DNA of 64,000 bases. Origin: Archaeoglobus profundus DSM 5631 (GTDB lineage: Archaea > Halobacteriota > Archaeoglobi > Archaeoglobales > Archaeoglobaceae). The notes below the pieces were generated by a model that saw nothing but the letters and a program-made list of their open reading frames with translations, was not told where the DNA came from and made no database searches. How positions within the stretch are numbered: position 1 is the first letter of the stretch; every line of letters starts with the position of its first letter. The stretch is from contig NC_013741.1 of the NCBI RefSeq assembly GCF_000025285.1, positions 124,001-188,000 on the forward strand, read 5' to 3'. Shown piece by piece: positions 16,273 to 25,373 of this stretch. Made by a program: the position numbers and the translations under genes.

Positions 16273-18042
16273 ATGACGAAGAAGATCAGAATTGCAGTGG
16301 TAGATAAGGACAGATGTCAGCCGAAGAAGTGCTCACAGGAGTGTGTTAAATACTGCCCGAAGGTCAGGACTGGTGCAGAGGATACGATCGTAATAAAGGA
16401 TAAGGCAGAAATTTCAGAGGAGCTTTGCGTTGGATGCGGTATCTGTGTCAAGAAGTGTCCATTTAAGGCTATTACGATCGTAGGCTTACCTCACGAGCTT
16501 GAGGGGAAGGAGGTTCACAGATACGGCAAAAATGGATTTGTTCTATACGGGCTGCCCATTCCGAGAAAGGGTTACGTTGTAGGATTGCTAGGTCCAAATG
16601 GAACTGGTAAGACCACTGCAGTAAAGATACTGACAGGTCAGCTAAAACCGAATTTGGGAAAGGAAGAGGCCACATGGGAAGAAATCTTCGAGCGATTTGC
16701 TGGTACAGAGCTTTTGAATTACTTTAAGGACTTGGCTGAAGGCAAGATAAGGGTTAGCGTAAAACCGCAGTATATCGAGGCCATTCCGAGGGTTTACAAG
16801 GGTAAGGTGATAGATCTACTTAAGAGGGCTGATGAGCTTGGAATTTTGGACGAGATGGTTGAGAAGCTTGAACTGAAGAACTGTTTGCACAGAGATGTGA
16901 AGGATTTGAGTGGTGGAGAGTTGCAGAGGATCGCGATAGCTGGATGTCTGATGAAGGATGCCGATTTCTACTTCCTCGATGAAATAACCTCTTATCTCGA
17001 TATCTATCAGAGAATGAACTGTGCTAAAGTTATAAGGGAAAGAGCTGAAAACAAATCGGTTCTTATAGTAGAGCACGATTTGGCTATTCTCGACATGCTC
17101 GCAGATTTTGTCCACATAAGCTACGGTGAACCGGGAGTTTACGGTATCATAACAAACGCTAAAGGTGTCAGGGTTGGTATAAATCAGTATCTGAGAGGTT
17201 ACTTAGCTGAGGAGAACGTGAGGATAAGAGAGAAGCCTATAGAGTTCGACATATTCCAGCCAAGACAGGATGTTAGTGAAAAAATCCTTGTTGAGTATCC
17301 CAGCTTCACAAAAACCCTAAACGGTTTTAGACTTGAGGCTGAGGCGGGAGACATTAGATGTGAAGAAGTCTTAGGCGTTGTAGGTAAGAATGCAACCGGT
17401 AAATCGACTTTTGTGAAGATACTCGCTGGTGTTTTGAAAGATGACGAGGAGAAGGTAAAGCTGAATGTCAGAGTTTCATACAAGCCTCAATACGTTAAAG
17501 CTGATGTCAGCATGGAAGTCGGAGCTTTTTTGAGGAAGATAAATCCAATGATCGACTCCTCTTACTACAAAACAGAGTTCATAAAGCCCTTAGGCTTGGA
17601 TAAACTCATGGACAGGAATCTGGATGAATTAAGCGGTGGAGAGTTGCAGAGAGTTGCAATAGTTGCATGCCTGCTTAGAGAGGCCGATTTGTATCTACTC
17701 GATGAACCTTCAGCCCATTTGGATGTTGAACAGAGGATAGAGGTTGCTAGAATAATAAGGAGATTTGCCTTAAACTTCTCGAAGAGCGTACTCGTTGTAG
17801 ATCACGACATCTACTTGATAGATATGGTAAGTGACAGACTTATGGTGTTTCAGGGAGAGCCGGGGAAGAGAGGAATTGCAAGAAAGCCTATGGGTATGAG
17901 GGAAGGTATGAACACATTCCTAGCAGATTTGGGTATCACGTTCAGAAGGGATGAGGAAACTAAGAGACCTCGTGTCAATAAGATAGGTTCGAGATTAGAT
18001 AGAGAGCAGAAGGCAAAGGGTGAGTATTATTATTACTTCTAA
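16273..18042 (+). CDS. ribosome recycling ATPase ABCE1 (Rli1)
   Basis: A 589-residue cytosolic twin-ABC ATPase that splits ribosomes after termination together with aRF1. The N-terminus has two 4Fe-4S clusters (Cys at about 15, 20, 24 and 28, then CVGCGICVKKCPF). ABC1: GPNGTGKTT near residue 108, signature LSGGELQRIAIA, Walker B FYFLDEITSYLD, hinge DFVHISYGEPGVYG. ABC2: GKNATGKST, LSGGELQRVAIV, LYLLDEPSAHLD. A longer frame starts at 16168, but TTTATATT at 16243-16250 is inside it and about 26 bp before the ATG at 16273, so the shorter form is chosen. The 108-bp gap upstream shows only this promoter. Confidence 0.96.
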   Translation: MTKKIRIAVVDKDRCQPKKCSQECVKYCPKVRTGAEDTIVIKDKAEISEELCVGCGICVKKCPFKAITIVGLPHELEGKEVHRYGKNGFVLYGLPIPRKGYVVGLLGPNGTGKTTAVKILTGQLKPNLGKEEATWEEIFERFAGTELLNYFKDLAEGKIRVSVKPQYIEAIPRVYKGKVIDLLKRADELGILDEMVEKLELKNCLHRDVKDLSGGELQRIAIAGCLMKDADFYFLDEITSYLDIYQRMNCAKVIRERAENKSVLIVEHDLAILDMLADFVHISYGEPGVYGIITNAKGVRVGINQYLRGYLAEENVRIREKPIEFDIFQPRQDVSEKILVEYPSFTKTLNGFRLEAEAGDIRCEEVLGVVGKNATGKSTFVKILAGVLKDDEEKVKLNVRVSYKPQYVKADVSMEVGAFLRKINPMIDSSYYKTEFIKPLGLDKLMDRNLDELSGGELQRVAIVACLLREADLYLLDEPSAHLDVEQRIEVARIIRRFALNFSKSVLVVDHDIYLIDMVSDRLMVFQGEPGKRGIARKPMGMREGMNTFLADLGITFRRDEETKRPRVNKIGSRLDREQKAKGEYYYYF

Positions 18043-18094
18043 ACCCTACAACCATTTTCTAACAACATTTAAAACGTTCAAGTCTAAGTGATCT

Positions 18095-19345
18095 ATGCGA
18101 AAAACGTTACTGGTAATTCTCATTTTCATCTTCGCAATCCCCCAAGCCAAAGCTCTAATAGTTGAGATAGACATCAAAGGCGAGATCAATCAAGGGACTG
18201 TGGAGTTAGTCAGGCAGGGATTCGATTTGGCTATGAGGGAGAATGCTCAAGCCGTTTTGATAGTCTTAGATACGCCCGGAGGACTTCTCTCTTCAACAAA
18301 GGAGATCGTATCGACGATAATGAATAGCGGAATCCCCGTAATAACCTATGTACCCAAAGGGGCATTTTCGGCCTCAGCTGGCACGATAATCCTACTGTCT
18401 GGGCACATCTCCGCAATGGCAAACGGCACATCTTTAGGTTCTGCAACACCAGTCGGTTTGAGTGAGGAGGAGAAAAACAAGACGATAAATTACGTGGCTA
18501 GTTATTTGGAGAGTATTGCTGAAGCAAGAGGAAGGCCGAAAGAGATTGTAAAAAAGTTTGTTACTGAAGGAATAAGTTTGACTGCGAGAGAGGCTTACGA
18601 GAAGGGTGTTATAGATATCTTGGCTGATAGCAGAGAAGAGCTTTTTGAGAAGGCTGATGGCTGGAAGGTGGATTTAAATGGTAAAAACGTCATGTTGCAC
18701 CTTAGAGGAGAAAGGGTTGTTAAGGTGAGTAAATCTCTTAAGTCTGAAATCGTAGGATTTTTGAGCAATCCAATAGTGGCATCTCTACTTCTCTTAATCG
18801 GAGTATACGCATTAATAATTGGATTTTCAACTCCCGGAATAGGATTGGAGATTGTCGGAATCGTTTGCTTAATCCTCGCCCTATTTGGACTTCAGGTCAT
18901 AAACTTCGATTACTTGGGACTTGTTCTGATAATAATTGGTGCAATTCTGCTGATTCTCGAATTATTCGTACCAGCTCATGGAATCTTGGCAATCGCATCG
19001 ATAGTTGTTATCGTTTTAGGATCGGTAATGCTGGTAAAAGAGCCTTTGATGCCCGAAGAGTTTTACAGAAGTTTTCTCTACCTCATTGCTGGTATGAGCA
19101 TAGGCTTAGCATCTTTCATGAGTTATGCGGTGATAAGGATATTCCAGACGAGGGAGATAAGGGCGAGGGTTGGGGAAGTTGTTGGAGAGATTGGAGAAAT
19201 AGTCGAATTCTCTGACGGTAAGGGGTTTGTCAAAGTTAGGGGAGAGATATGGCGTTGTAAGAGCGATGAGGAGCTTAAGAAGGGAGATGAAGTAGTTGTA
19301 GTTAGGAGGGAGGGGTTGACGCTATGGGTGAAAAGGAAGAGCTGA
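18095..19345 (+). CDS. NfeD-type membrane-bound serine protease
   Basis: A 416-residue membrane protein with a signal peptide (residues 1-20), a ClpP-like extracytoplasmic protease domain, three or four transmembrane helices (about 225-345) and a C-terminal NfeD OB-fold domain (about 360-416). Protease marks: VLDTPGGLLSS, YVPKGAFSASAGTIILLSGH with the nucleophilic Ser, ATPVGL, and KFVTEGISLTAREAYEKGVID with the Lys region. This is the family of the Pyrococcus 1510-N protease, which cleaves the C-terminus of stomatin. No stomatin gene is adjacent. The ATG is leaderless (TTTAAAAC box at about -26). Confidence 0.92.
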   Translation: MRKTLLVILIFIFAIPQAKALIVEIDIKGEINQGTVELVRQGFDLAMRENAQAVLIVLDTPGGLLSSTKEIVSTIMNSGIPVITYVPKGAFSASAGTIILLSGHISAMANGTSLGSATPVGLSEEEKNKTINYVASYLESIAEARGRPKEIVKKFVTEGISLTAREAYEKGVIDILADSREELFEKADGWKVDLNGKNVMLHLRGERVVKVSKSLKSEIVGFLSNPIVASLLLLIGVYALIIGFSTPGIGLEIVGIVCLILALFGLQVINFDYLGLVLIIIGAILLILELFVPAHGILAIASIVVIVLGSVMLVKEPLMPEEFYRSFLYLIAGMSIGLASFMSYAVIRIFQTREIRARVGEVVGEIGEIVEFSDGKGFVKVRGEIWRCKSDEELKKGDEVVVVRREGLTLWVKRKS

Positions 19346-19575
19346 TTTCTGAAACTAAAAAGTGGCTTGAGCAGATAAAGGAGAGGATTAAGAAAGTTTC
19401 CGCTTGCAACGAGAAAGGAGAGGAGTTTCTGAGAAACATAAAGGCATACATAAGTGACACGGAATACTTTTTCGAAAAGGGAGATCTCGTTAGAGCTTTT
19501 GAATGTGTAGTCTGGGCTTGGGCTTGGCTTGAGATAGGATTGAATTTGGGTCTTCTGATTGAATCAGCAGATTGA
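19324..19575 (+). CDS. DUF357 family protein
   Basis: An 83-residue all-helical protein that overlaps the end of the NfeD protease gene by 22 bp. IKAYISDTEYFFEKGD followed by LVRAFECVVWAWAWLEIGLNLGLL matches the DUF357 pattern (Y-x-x-D-x-x-YF, then a helix ending in a W-L-x-x-G-x-x-LGL motif). DUF357 proteins are archaeal and uncharacterised. Its 3' end overlaps the convergent helicase gene by 12 bp. Confidence 0.8.
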   Translation: MGEKEELISETKKWLEQIKERIKKVSACNEKGEEFLRNIKAYISDTEYFFEKGDLVRAFECVVWAWAWLEIGLNLGLLIESAD

Positions 19576-21474
19576 AACGAACTTACCTTCCCTTTTGATA
19601 AATTCGATTAATCTTCGATAGGTCTCGTGAGTTGAGAGCGTCTTTGAGTCCCCGACCATTATCAGCTTTCTCTTAGCCCTCGTTAATGCAACGTTTAACC
19701 TCCTCAAATCCTCTAAAAAGCCAATCTCTCCTCTTCTGTTACTTCTTACAAACGAAATGATTATTACCTCCTTTTCTCTCCCCTGATAGCCATCGACTGT
19801 GTTTACTTCAACATCTATCATCCTTCTGAGAAGATCAACTTGATCCTCGTAAGGTGTAATTACTCCTATCCACTCCCTTTTAACTCCCGCTCTGACAAGC
19901 TTTTTGACTATTTTGGTAACGATCTTAGCTTCGAGTGGATTTTCTCTCGAAGTCGATCCTTTTCTCTGCCTTTCAAATCTATCTGGGCATTTTGACGTAT
20001 CTAGGAAGATCAAAACGTTCCTTGGATTCACTATCTCATCTTCCGATTCAACTCTCAAGTCTGCAAGGGTTATGTTCCTAACACTCTCATCAGCTTTCAA
20101 CTTACCTCCGTAGAACTCTTTATTTGGAAACTCCATCAGCTTCTCGTTCATACGGTATTGAATTTCAAGCATTTTCGAATGCTCGGGATACTTCTCTATT
20201 AGCATCTCGAAGAGCGTTTTACTGAGTTCCTCAGCTTTTAAGACTGTAGGAGGGAGCTGTTTATGATCTCCAGCTAAAACAAACTTTTCAGCCTTGTTTA
20301 TGGGAATTAAAACGCTTGGAATCGTTGATTGCGTTGCCTCATCTATAACTGCGACATCGAAATTGATATCGATTGTGAACGCGGTAGAATTCGTTGCCAA
20401 AACAACTTCAGCCTCTTCAATCACTTCTCTCGCTATTTCCTCCTCTAAAGCTCTCGCTTTATTCAAAAGTTCTTCTATCAACTTGTTAAGCTTTATCCAC
20501 TCGGCCATAGACCTTATGACCTTCCAAGAGACTCCTCTAGCTCCTCTCTTCTTTTCGGCAAGCTCCAAAATCTCTTCATCGCTCAAACCCCTCCTCAAAG
20601 CTGGAGTTGGCTTTCTAAACTTGGCTCTTGCTTTGATCAGCCTTTCAGCCCTACTTCTAAGCTCTTCAACATCTTTATACCTCTCATGGCCAACAACTTT
20701 GGCTGAGAGGGTTGTAGATTTAAGCTGAGTTCTTGAAGGATGTCCCAACCTGACAATGTTCAAATCCCTGAGTTGTTCGACGAGGTTGTCAACGGCTATG
20801 TTGCTCTCAGCTGTAGCTAATACTTTCCTTCCCCTTTTGACCTCCTGCCTAACAATTTCGGCAAGAGTCCTCGTCTTTCCAGTTCCAAAAGGTCCGTGAA
20901 TTAGGAAGAAGTCGTTTGAACCCAAAGCCAGAGCTACCGCCTCTCTCTGACTTTCGTTTAAACGCTCGTCAACTGGCTCAAAGTAAGCCTTTTCAGGTTC
21001 ATCCGGCTTTTCAAGTCCTAAAGCAAATTTCAGAGCTTTTAAAGCAACGTTACCCAAATTCTCTAGATTTTCTATCCATCTTCTGAATGTGACATCATTC
21101 GCATAAAGATCGATCCTCACATCCTTTAAAGCCCAACTTGGAACGTTTTCCAAAGCTACAACAATGTATCTGTTCCCCTTCTCTGCCACAACACCTACAA
21201 GATCACTTTTCAAAGGGTTTCCTCTACTTATCAGAACCAAATCACCGACGTTGATGTTTGTCTCAATTTTCCTTCTTCTTCCATACTTTACAAGCTTATA
21301 ACCAAACTCCTCTCCAACAACCTTCCCATTGAGATTTAAAATTGCTCTACCCCTTAGCTCCCTTTCCTCTCCACTCAGAAATCTTATCTCGTTTAGCATT
21401 GCCTCTATCTGCGCCCTTCTTTCTATTTCCACGAGTTCCTTCAGTTTATCAATAAAATCATTCAGCATAGTCAT
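19564..21474 (-). CDS. superfamily 1 helicase, UPF1/IGHMBP2-like
   Basis: A 636-residue SF1B DNA/RNA helicase. The N-terminal domain has an OB-like stalk (GDLVLISRGNPLKSDLVGVV). Motif Q/I region is LNESQREAVALAL then GPFGTGKTRTLAEIV (about residue 200), motif Ia TAESNIAVDNLVEQL, motif II VAVIDEATQ, motif III VLAGDHKQLPPTV, IV/V IEYRMNE-like and NTVDGYQGREKEVIIISFVRSN, motif VI RRLNVALTRAKRKLIMVGD. It probably unwinds RNA or DNA 5' to 3'. It overlaps the racemase gene by 4 bp. Confidence 0.93.
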   Translation of the reverse strand: MTMLNDFIDKLKELVEIERRAQIEAMLNEIRFLSGEERELRGRAILNLNGKVVGEEFGYKLVKYGRRRKIETNINVGDLVLISRGNPLKSDLVGVVAEKGNRYIVVALENVPSWALKDVRIDLYANDVTFRRWIENLENLGNVALKALKFALGLEKPDEPEKAYFEPVDERLNESQREAVALALGSNDFFLIHGPFGTGKTRTLAEIVRQEVKRGRKVLATAESNIAVDNLVEQLRDLNIVRLGHPSRTQLKSTTLSAKVVGHERYKDVEELRSRAERLIKARAKFRKPTPALRRGLSDEEILELAEKKRGARGVSWKVIRSMAEWIKLNKLIEELLNKARALEEEIAREVIEEAEVVLATNSTAFTIDINFDVAVIDEATQSTIPSVLIPINKAEKFVLAGDHKQLPPTVLKAEELSKTLFEMLIEKYPEHSKMLEIQYRMNEKLMEFPNKEFYGGKLKADESVRNITLADLRVESEDEIVNPRNVLIFLDTSKCPDRFERQRKGSTSRENPLEAKIVTKIVKKLVRAGVKREWIGVITPYEDQVDLLRRMIDVEVNTVDGYQGREKEVIIISFVRSNRRGEIGFLEDLRRLNVALTRAKRKLIMVGDSKTLSTHETYRRLIEFIKREGKFVSIC

Positions 21475-22154
21475 TTAAGGGCAAATTCAACAGCGTAGAC
21501 TGCATGAATCTTTGTTGAGTCAAAAATCGGAATTTCTGCATGTTTAACAAGGAGTGGTAGTTCTGTACAGCCTAAAATAACTCCCTCGGCACCCTTCATT
21601 TTAAGTCTCTCGATAATCTCAATCAGTTTTCTCTTCGAAGAGTCTTTGAAAATTCCCCTACAAAGCTCCTCGAAAATTATGCGGTGCACTTCGTTTCTGT
21701 CCTCCTCATCCGGAATAACTACTTCTAAGCCGTATTTTCTCAAACCATCTTCGTAAAATCCGTCTTCCATTGTGAACTTTGTCCCTAAGAGTCCAACCCT
21801 TTTAATTCCCCTTTTCACGACTTCTCTAGCTACGCAGTCTATTATGCTTAGGAGAGGAACGTTTATCCTGCTCTGAACATAATCAGCTACCTTGTGCATG
21901 GTGTTTGTGCATATGAGAATGAAGTCTGCACCAGCATTTTCAAGAATCTTAGCCTTTTCTGCAAGAATCTCGCCGAGCTCGTTCCACCTATTCTGACTCT
22001 GAAGCTCAGCTATTTCACTGAAATCGAAGGAGTAGAGAATTATCTTGGCTGAGTGAAGACCATTCAGTCTTTTGGCAACTTCCTCGTTTATTATCTTGTA
22101 GTATTCAAGCGTTGATTCCCAACTCATTCCTCCCAACAGCCCGATTGTCTTCAC
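21471..22154 (-). CDS. aspartate/glutamate (hydantoin) racemase family protein
   Basis: A 227-residue cofactor-independent racemase. The two catalytic Cys motifs are present: CTNTMHKVAD near residue 82 and GCTELPLLVKH near residue 195. The start KTIGLLGGMSWESTLEYYKIIN and VGLLGTKFTMEDGFYEDGL are standard for aspartate racemase. It would interconvert L- and D-aspartate or a related amino acid. The start is GTG at 22154. It is divergent from the ilv promoter region. Confidence 0.9.
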   Translation of the reverse strand: MKTIGLLGGMSWESTLEYYKIINEEVAKRLNGLHSAKIILYSFDFSEIAELQSQNRWNELGEILAEKAKILENAGADFILICTNTMHKVADYVQSRINVPLLSIIDCVAREVVKRGIKRVGLLGTKFTMEDGFYEDGLRKYGLEVVIPDEEDRNEVHRIIFEELCRGIFKDSSKRKLIEIIERLKMKGAEGVILGCTELPLLVKHAEIPIFDSTKIHAVYAVEFALK

Positions 22155-22174
22155 GAAGTTAAAAGCTCAGTAAA

Positions 22175-22184
22175 GTATAAATAT
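22175..22184 (+). promoter_or_regulatory. TATA box of the ilv leader/ilvBN transcript
   Basis: GTATAAATAT is the best TATA match in the 146-bp gap before ilvB. Its centre lies about 27 bp before the ATG at 22207, the spacing seen in front of many leaderless genes in this window. This puts the transcript start at the leader ORF and leaves roughly 95 nt before ilvB. Confidence 0.65.
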
Positions 22185-22206
22185 TGTAACGTTCTCCCTT
22201 TGCTCA

Positions 22207-22272
22207 ATGCATACACATTACGTAAACTCTATTATTATTTCTGTAAGCTTGGTAGTTTTGTTGGTAGAGTAA
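22207..22272 (+). CDS. putative branched-chain amino acid leader peptide upstream of ilvBN
   Basis: A 21-codon ORF with ATG at 22207 and TAA at 22270-22272. Eleven of 21 residues are Ile, Val or Leu: residues 9-11 are Ile-Ile-Ile (three ATT codons in a row) and residues 15-20 read LVVLLV, using TTG, GTA and GTT codons. The TATA box at 22175-22184 would place the transcript start at or next to this ATG, so the ORF would be translated as a leaderless message while ilvB starts 28 bp after its stop, with GGGTGG as SD. The composition recalls ilv leader peptides of enterobacteria. No canonical terminator hairpin is visible; AGTTTTGTT is repeated at 22254-22262 and 22279-22287. A chance hydrophobic ORF or a small membrane peptide remains possible. 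Confidence 0.5.
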   Translation: MHTHYVNSIIISVSLVVLLVE

Positions 22273-22300
22273 ATTCTCAGTTTTGTTCGGGTGGTTTTCC

Positions 22301-23959
22301 ATGAGGGTTGCTGATGCGATCGTCAAAGCCTTGGAGAAGGAGGGTGTCGAAGTAGCTTTTGGCATACCCGGTGGAGCGATAATGGAAGTCTACGATGCTC
22401 TATACGATTCGAACATAACCCACATACTCGCAAGGCACGAGCAAGGAGCAGTTCATATGGCTGATGGATACGCAAGAGCTAGCGGCAGGGTCGGAGTCGC
22501 ATTTGCAACATCTGGCCCCGGTGCCACGAACACGGTTACAGGAATTGCGACAGCCTACATGGATTCCTCCCCTCTCATAGTCTTCACGGGACAAGTTCCA
22601 AGAGCGATGATCGGTAATGATGCGTTTCAGGAAGCGGATATAACGGGCATAACCATGCCAATAACAAAACACAACTACCTCGTTACGGATGAGAAGGAGG
22701 TTTTGAAGATTGTTAAGGAGGCTTTCTATATAGCCTCAACAGGAAGGCCGGGTCCAGTCCTAATTGATCTGCCGAAGGACGTTACTCAGGCTGACATAGA
22801 CTTCGATTACCCTGAGAAGATCGAGATAAGGGGATACAAACCCAAAATACATGGACATCCCAACCAGATTAAAAGAGCTGTAGAGCTTATAATGAAGTCT
22901 GAGAGACCGATAATATTAGCGGGAGGCGGAGTTAGAATATCAAACGCTCATCCTGAAGTCCTAGAGCTGGCTGAGAAGATCCCTGCATTTGTTGTAACTA
23001 CCTTAATGGGTAAAGGTGCTATTCCGGAGGAACATCCACTTAGCTTGGGATTCATAGGAATGCACGGGACAAAGTATGGAAACTTGGCTGTAATGGATGC
23101 CGACTTGATAATAGCTGTCGGATGCAGGTTCAGTGATAGAACGGTTGGAAAGTTTGATGAATTTGCTCCAAATGCAAAAATAATCCACATAGATATAGAT
23201 CCTGCGGAAATAGGTAAGAACGTAAGAGTAGATGTACCAATAGTGGGAGATGCTAAGCATGTTTTGAGAGAGATTATCAAGTTCATCGAGTTTAAGGCGA
23301 GGAAGGAGTGGTTCGATTACGTTAACGAGCTAAGGAGGAAGTATCCATTGAAATATGAGTATCGAGAGGACGTGATAAAACCACAATTTGTGATAGAGAA
23401 AGTATACGAGCTTTTCCCAGACGCAATAGTGACTACTGAAGTCGGACAGAACCAGATGTGGGCTGCACAGTACTTCAAAGTTAAGTATCCTAGACAGTTC
23501 ATAACTTCCGGTGGACTGGGAACGATGGGATTCGGATTCCCGGCTGCAATAGGTGCAAAGGTTGCGTTTCCAGATAAAGTCGTGATAGACATAGCTGGAG
23601 ACGGTAGTTTCCTGATGAACATTCAAGAGCTTGCTACAGCCGTCGATTACGGTATCAACGTCATAGTTTGCGTTTTGAACAATGCGTACCTTGGAATGGT
23701 CAGACAGTGGCAAGAACTATTCTACAATAAACGCTATTCTGCCACAAGGCTCAGATATCCTGAACTCAGCTTTGAGAAGATTGCCAAAGGGTTTGGGGCT
23801 CACGGAATAACCGTTGAGAAACCGAGTGAGGTTGAGGATGCACTTAAAGAAGCAAGGGATGTTGATAAGCCCGTTGTGATTGACTTCCACGTTGAAGTGG
23901 AAGAGAACGTCTTCCCGTTCGTTCCACCGGGCAAATCGCTTAGGGAGGTGTTGGGATGA
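22301..23959 (+). CDS. ilvB: acetolactate synthase large (catalytic) subunit
   Basis: A 552-residue ThDP enzyme that condenses pyruvate with pyruvate or 2-oxobutyrate, the first common step of Val, Leu and Ile synthesis. The catalytic Glu is in ILARHEQGAVHMADGYARASG (about residue 47); FATSGPGATN, the FAD segment and the C-terminal ThDP motif (GDGSFLMN followed by NNAYLGMV) are present. An in-frame TTG six codons upstream exists, but ATG at 22301 with GGGTGG in front is preferred. It is followed by ilvN with a 4-bp overlap. Confidence 0.95.
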   Translation: MRVADAIVKALEKEGVEVAFGIPGGAIMEVYDALYDSNITHILARHEQGAVHMADGYARASGRVGVAFATSGPGATNTVTGIATAYMDSSPLIVFTGQVPRAMIGNDAFQEADITGITMPITKHNYLVTDEKEVLKIVKEAFYIASTGRPGPVLIDLPKDVTQADIDFDYPEKIEIRGYKPKIHGHPNQIKRAVELIMKSERPIILAGGGVRISNAHPEVLELAEKIPAFVVTTLMGKGAIPEEHPLSLGFIGMHGTKYGNLAVMDADLIIAVGCRFSDRTVGKFDEFAPNAKIIHIDIDPAEIGKNVRVDVPIVGDAKHVLREIIKFIEFKARKEWFDYVNELRRKYPLKYEYREDVIKPQFVIEKVYELFPDAIVTTEVGQNQMWAAQYFKVKYPRQFITSGGLGTMGFGFPAAIGAKVAFPDKVVIDIAGDGSFLMNIQELATAVDYGINVIVCVLNNAYLGMVRQWQELFYNKRYSATRLRYPELSFEKIAKGFGAHGITVEKPSEVEDALKEARDVDKPVVIDFHVEVEENVFPFVPPGKSLREVLG

Positions 23960-24444
23960 AGAAATACATAGCTGTTTTGGTTGAGAACAGGCCCGGTGTC
24001 CTCGCAAGAGTTGCATCGCTCTTCAGGAGGAGGGGATTCAATATAGATAGCCTATCCGTTGGGACAACAGAGAGAGATGATATCTCTCGAATGACTATCG
24101 TTGTCAACGAGGATGAGAAGACTGTTGAGCAGGTAACGAAACAGTTGAATAAGCTGATTGAAGTAATAAAGGTCAGTGATGTCACGGAAAACAGTGTTCA
24201 TAGAGAGCTAGCTTTGGTGAAGGTAAGCGCGCCTCCAGACAGGAGAGGTGAAATAATCGAGATTGCCAACATCTTTAGGGCGAGAATCGTTGATGTGGCG
24301 AGGGACAGCTTCATAGTTGAGATTACTGGTGATGAGGAAAAGATCAACGCATTCATCGATTTAATGAGGCAGTATGGCATAAAGGAGGTTGCGAGAACGG
24401 GGGTTGTTTCGATGTCGAGAGGGAGTAAGGTAACTTCGATCTGA
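23956..24444 (+). CDS. ilvN: acetolactate synthase small (regulatory) subunit
   Basis: A 162-residue regulatory subunit. The N-terminal ACT domain starts KYIAVLVENRPGVLARVASLFRRRGFNIDSL and contains SRMTIVVNEDE; the C-terminal IlvH-type domain has LALVKVSAPPDRRGEI, IVDVARDSFIVEITGDEEKI and TGVVSMSRG. It confers valine feedback inhibition on IlvB. Its start overlaps the ilvB stop (ATGA). Confidence 0.96.
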   Translation: MKKYIAVLVENRPGVLARVASLFRRRGFNIDSLSVGTTERDDISRMTIVVNEDEKTVEQVTKQLNKLIEVIKVSDVTENSVHRELALVKVSAPPDRRGEIIEIANIFRARIVDVARDSFIVEITGDEEKINAFIDLMRQYGIKEVARTGVVSMSRGSKVTSI

Positions 24445-24465
24445 TTTTTCTCAACTTTTTAGTTC

Positions 24466-25362
24466 ATGATATTCGGCTACGTTCCCTCAAGAAGGCTGGG
24501 AAAGAGTTTGGGTGTGAATAACCTGCCGGAAAAGCTTTGCAGCTACTCCTGTGTATACTGTCAAATTGGAAGAACTAAGAATCTCACAATTGAAAGAAGG
24601 GCATTCTACAAGCCCGAAGAGATAAGGAAAGCTGTGGAGAACGTTCTTAAAGAGAAGGTAGATTACATAACGTTTGTTCCAAATGGAGAGCCAACGCTTG
24701 ACATAAATTTGGGTAGATCTGCTGAGATACTAAAGGATTTGGGCAAAGTGGCTGTAATATCTAACTCCTCATTGATTTGGATGGAAGATGTCAGGCATGA
24801 TCTGAGCTTTTTCGATTTGGTATCTCTAAAACTCGATACAACAAACGAAAGACTCTGGAGGAGGATAAACAGACCTCACAGAGACCTAAAGCTGGATAAA
24901 ATACTTGAAGGTATGCTCGAGTTTTCAAGAAATTATAGCGGAACTTTGATTACAGAAACAATGCTTTTAGACGGGTTTGAATACGATTTCGAAAATATAG
25001 CTAATTTTTTAAGAGAGTTGAAGCCAGATAGAGCCTATATTTCAATACCTATAAGACCTCCAGCGGAGAGATGGGTTAAGCCTGCCAATCCTTATGTAGT
25101 CATGAAAGCCTATGAAGTATTTTCAAAGTACGTCAAAGTCGATTTACTGACAGATTACGAGGATTTGAACTTCGGTTTTAGCGGAGATGCAAAGAGGGAT
25201 TTGCTGAGTATAACTTCTGTTCATCCTCTTAGGGAGGAGGCTGTTCTAGAAATTTTAAAGAAGGATAATGCTGATTTCAGTGTGGTTGAGGAGCTGATAA
25301 ATGAAGGGAAGCTTGAGGTCAGAGAATTTGGGGGTAAGAGGTTTTACGTTAGAAGGCGCTAA
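24466..25362 (+). CDS. radical SAM protein of the COG0731 type
   Basis: A 298-residue protein with the radical SAM cluster CSYSCVYCQ (Cys 25, 29 and 32) and an N-terminal FGYVPSRRLGKSLGVN that is typical of COG0731 iron-sulfur oxidoreductases. FVPNGEPTLD and NRPHRDLKLDKILEGM follow, and a C-terminal helical domain of about 70 residues reads like a winged helix. The substrate is unknown. It begins 21 bp after ilvN; T-rich sequence in the gap (ATTTTTCTCAACTTTTTAG) may end the ilv transcript. Confidence 0.82.
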   Translation: MIFGYVPSRRLGKSLGVNNLPEKLCSYSCVYCQIGRTKNLTIERRAFYKPEEIRKAVENVLKEKVDYITFVPNGEPTLDINLGRSAEILKDLGKVAVISNSSLIWMEDVRHDLSFFDLVSLKLDTTNERLWRRINRPHRDLKLDKILEGMLEFSRNYSGTLITETMLLDGFEYDFENIANFLRELKPDRAYISIPIRPPAERWVKPANPYVVMKAYEVFSKYVKVDLLTDYEDLNFGFSGDAKRDLLSITSVHPLREEAVLEILKKDNADFSVVEELINEGKLEVREFGGKRFYVRRR

Positions 25363-25373
25363 TTCGTAAAAAT

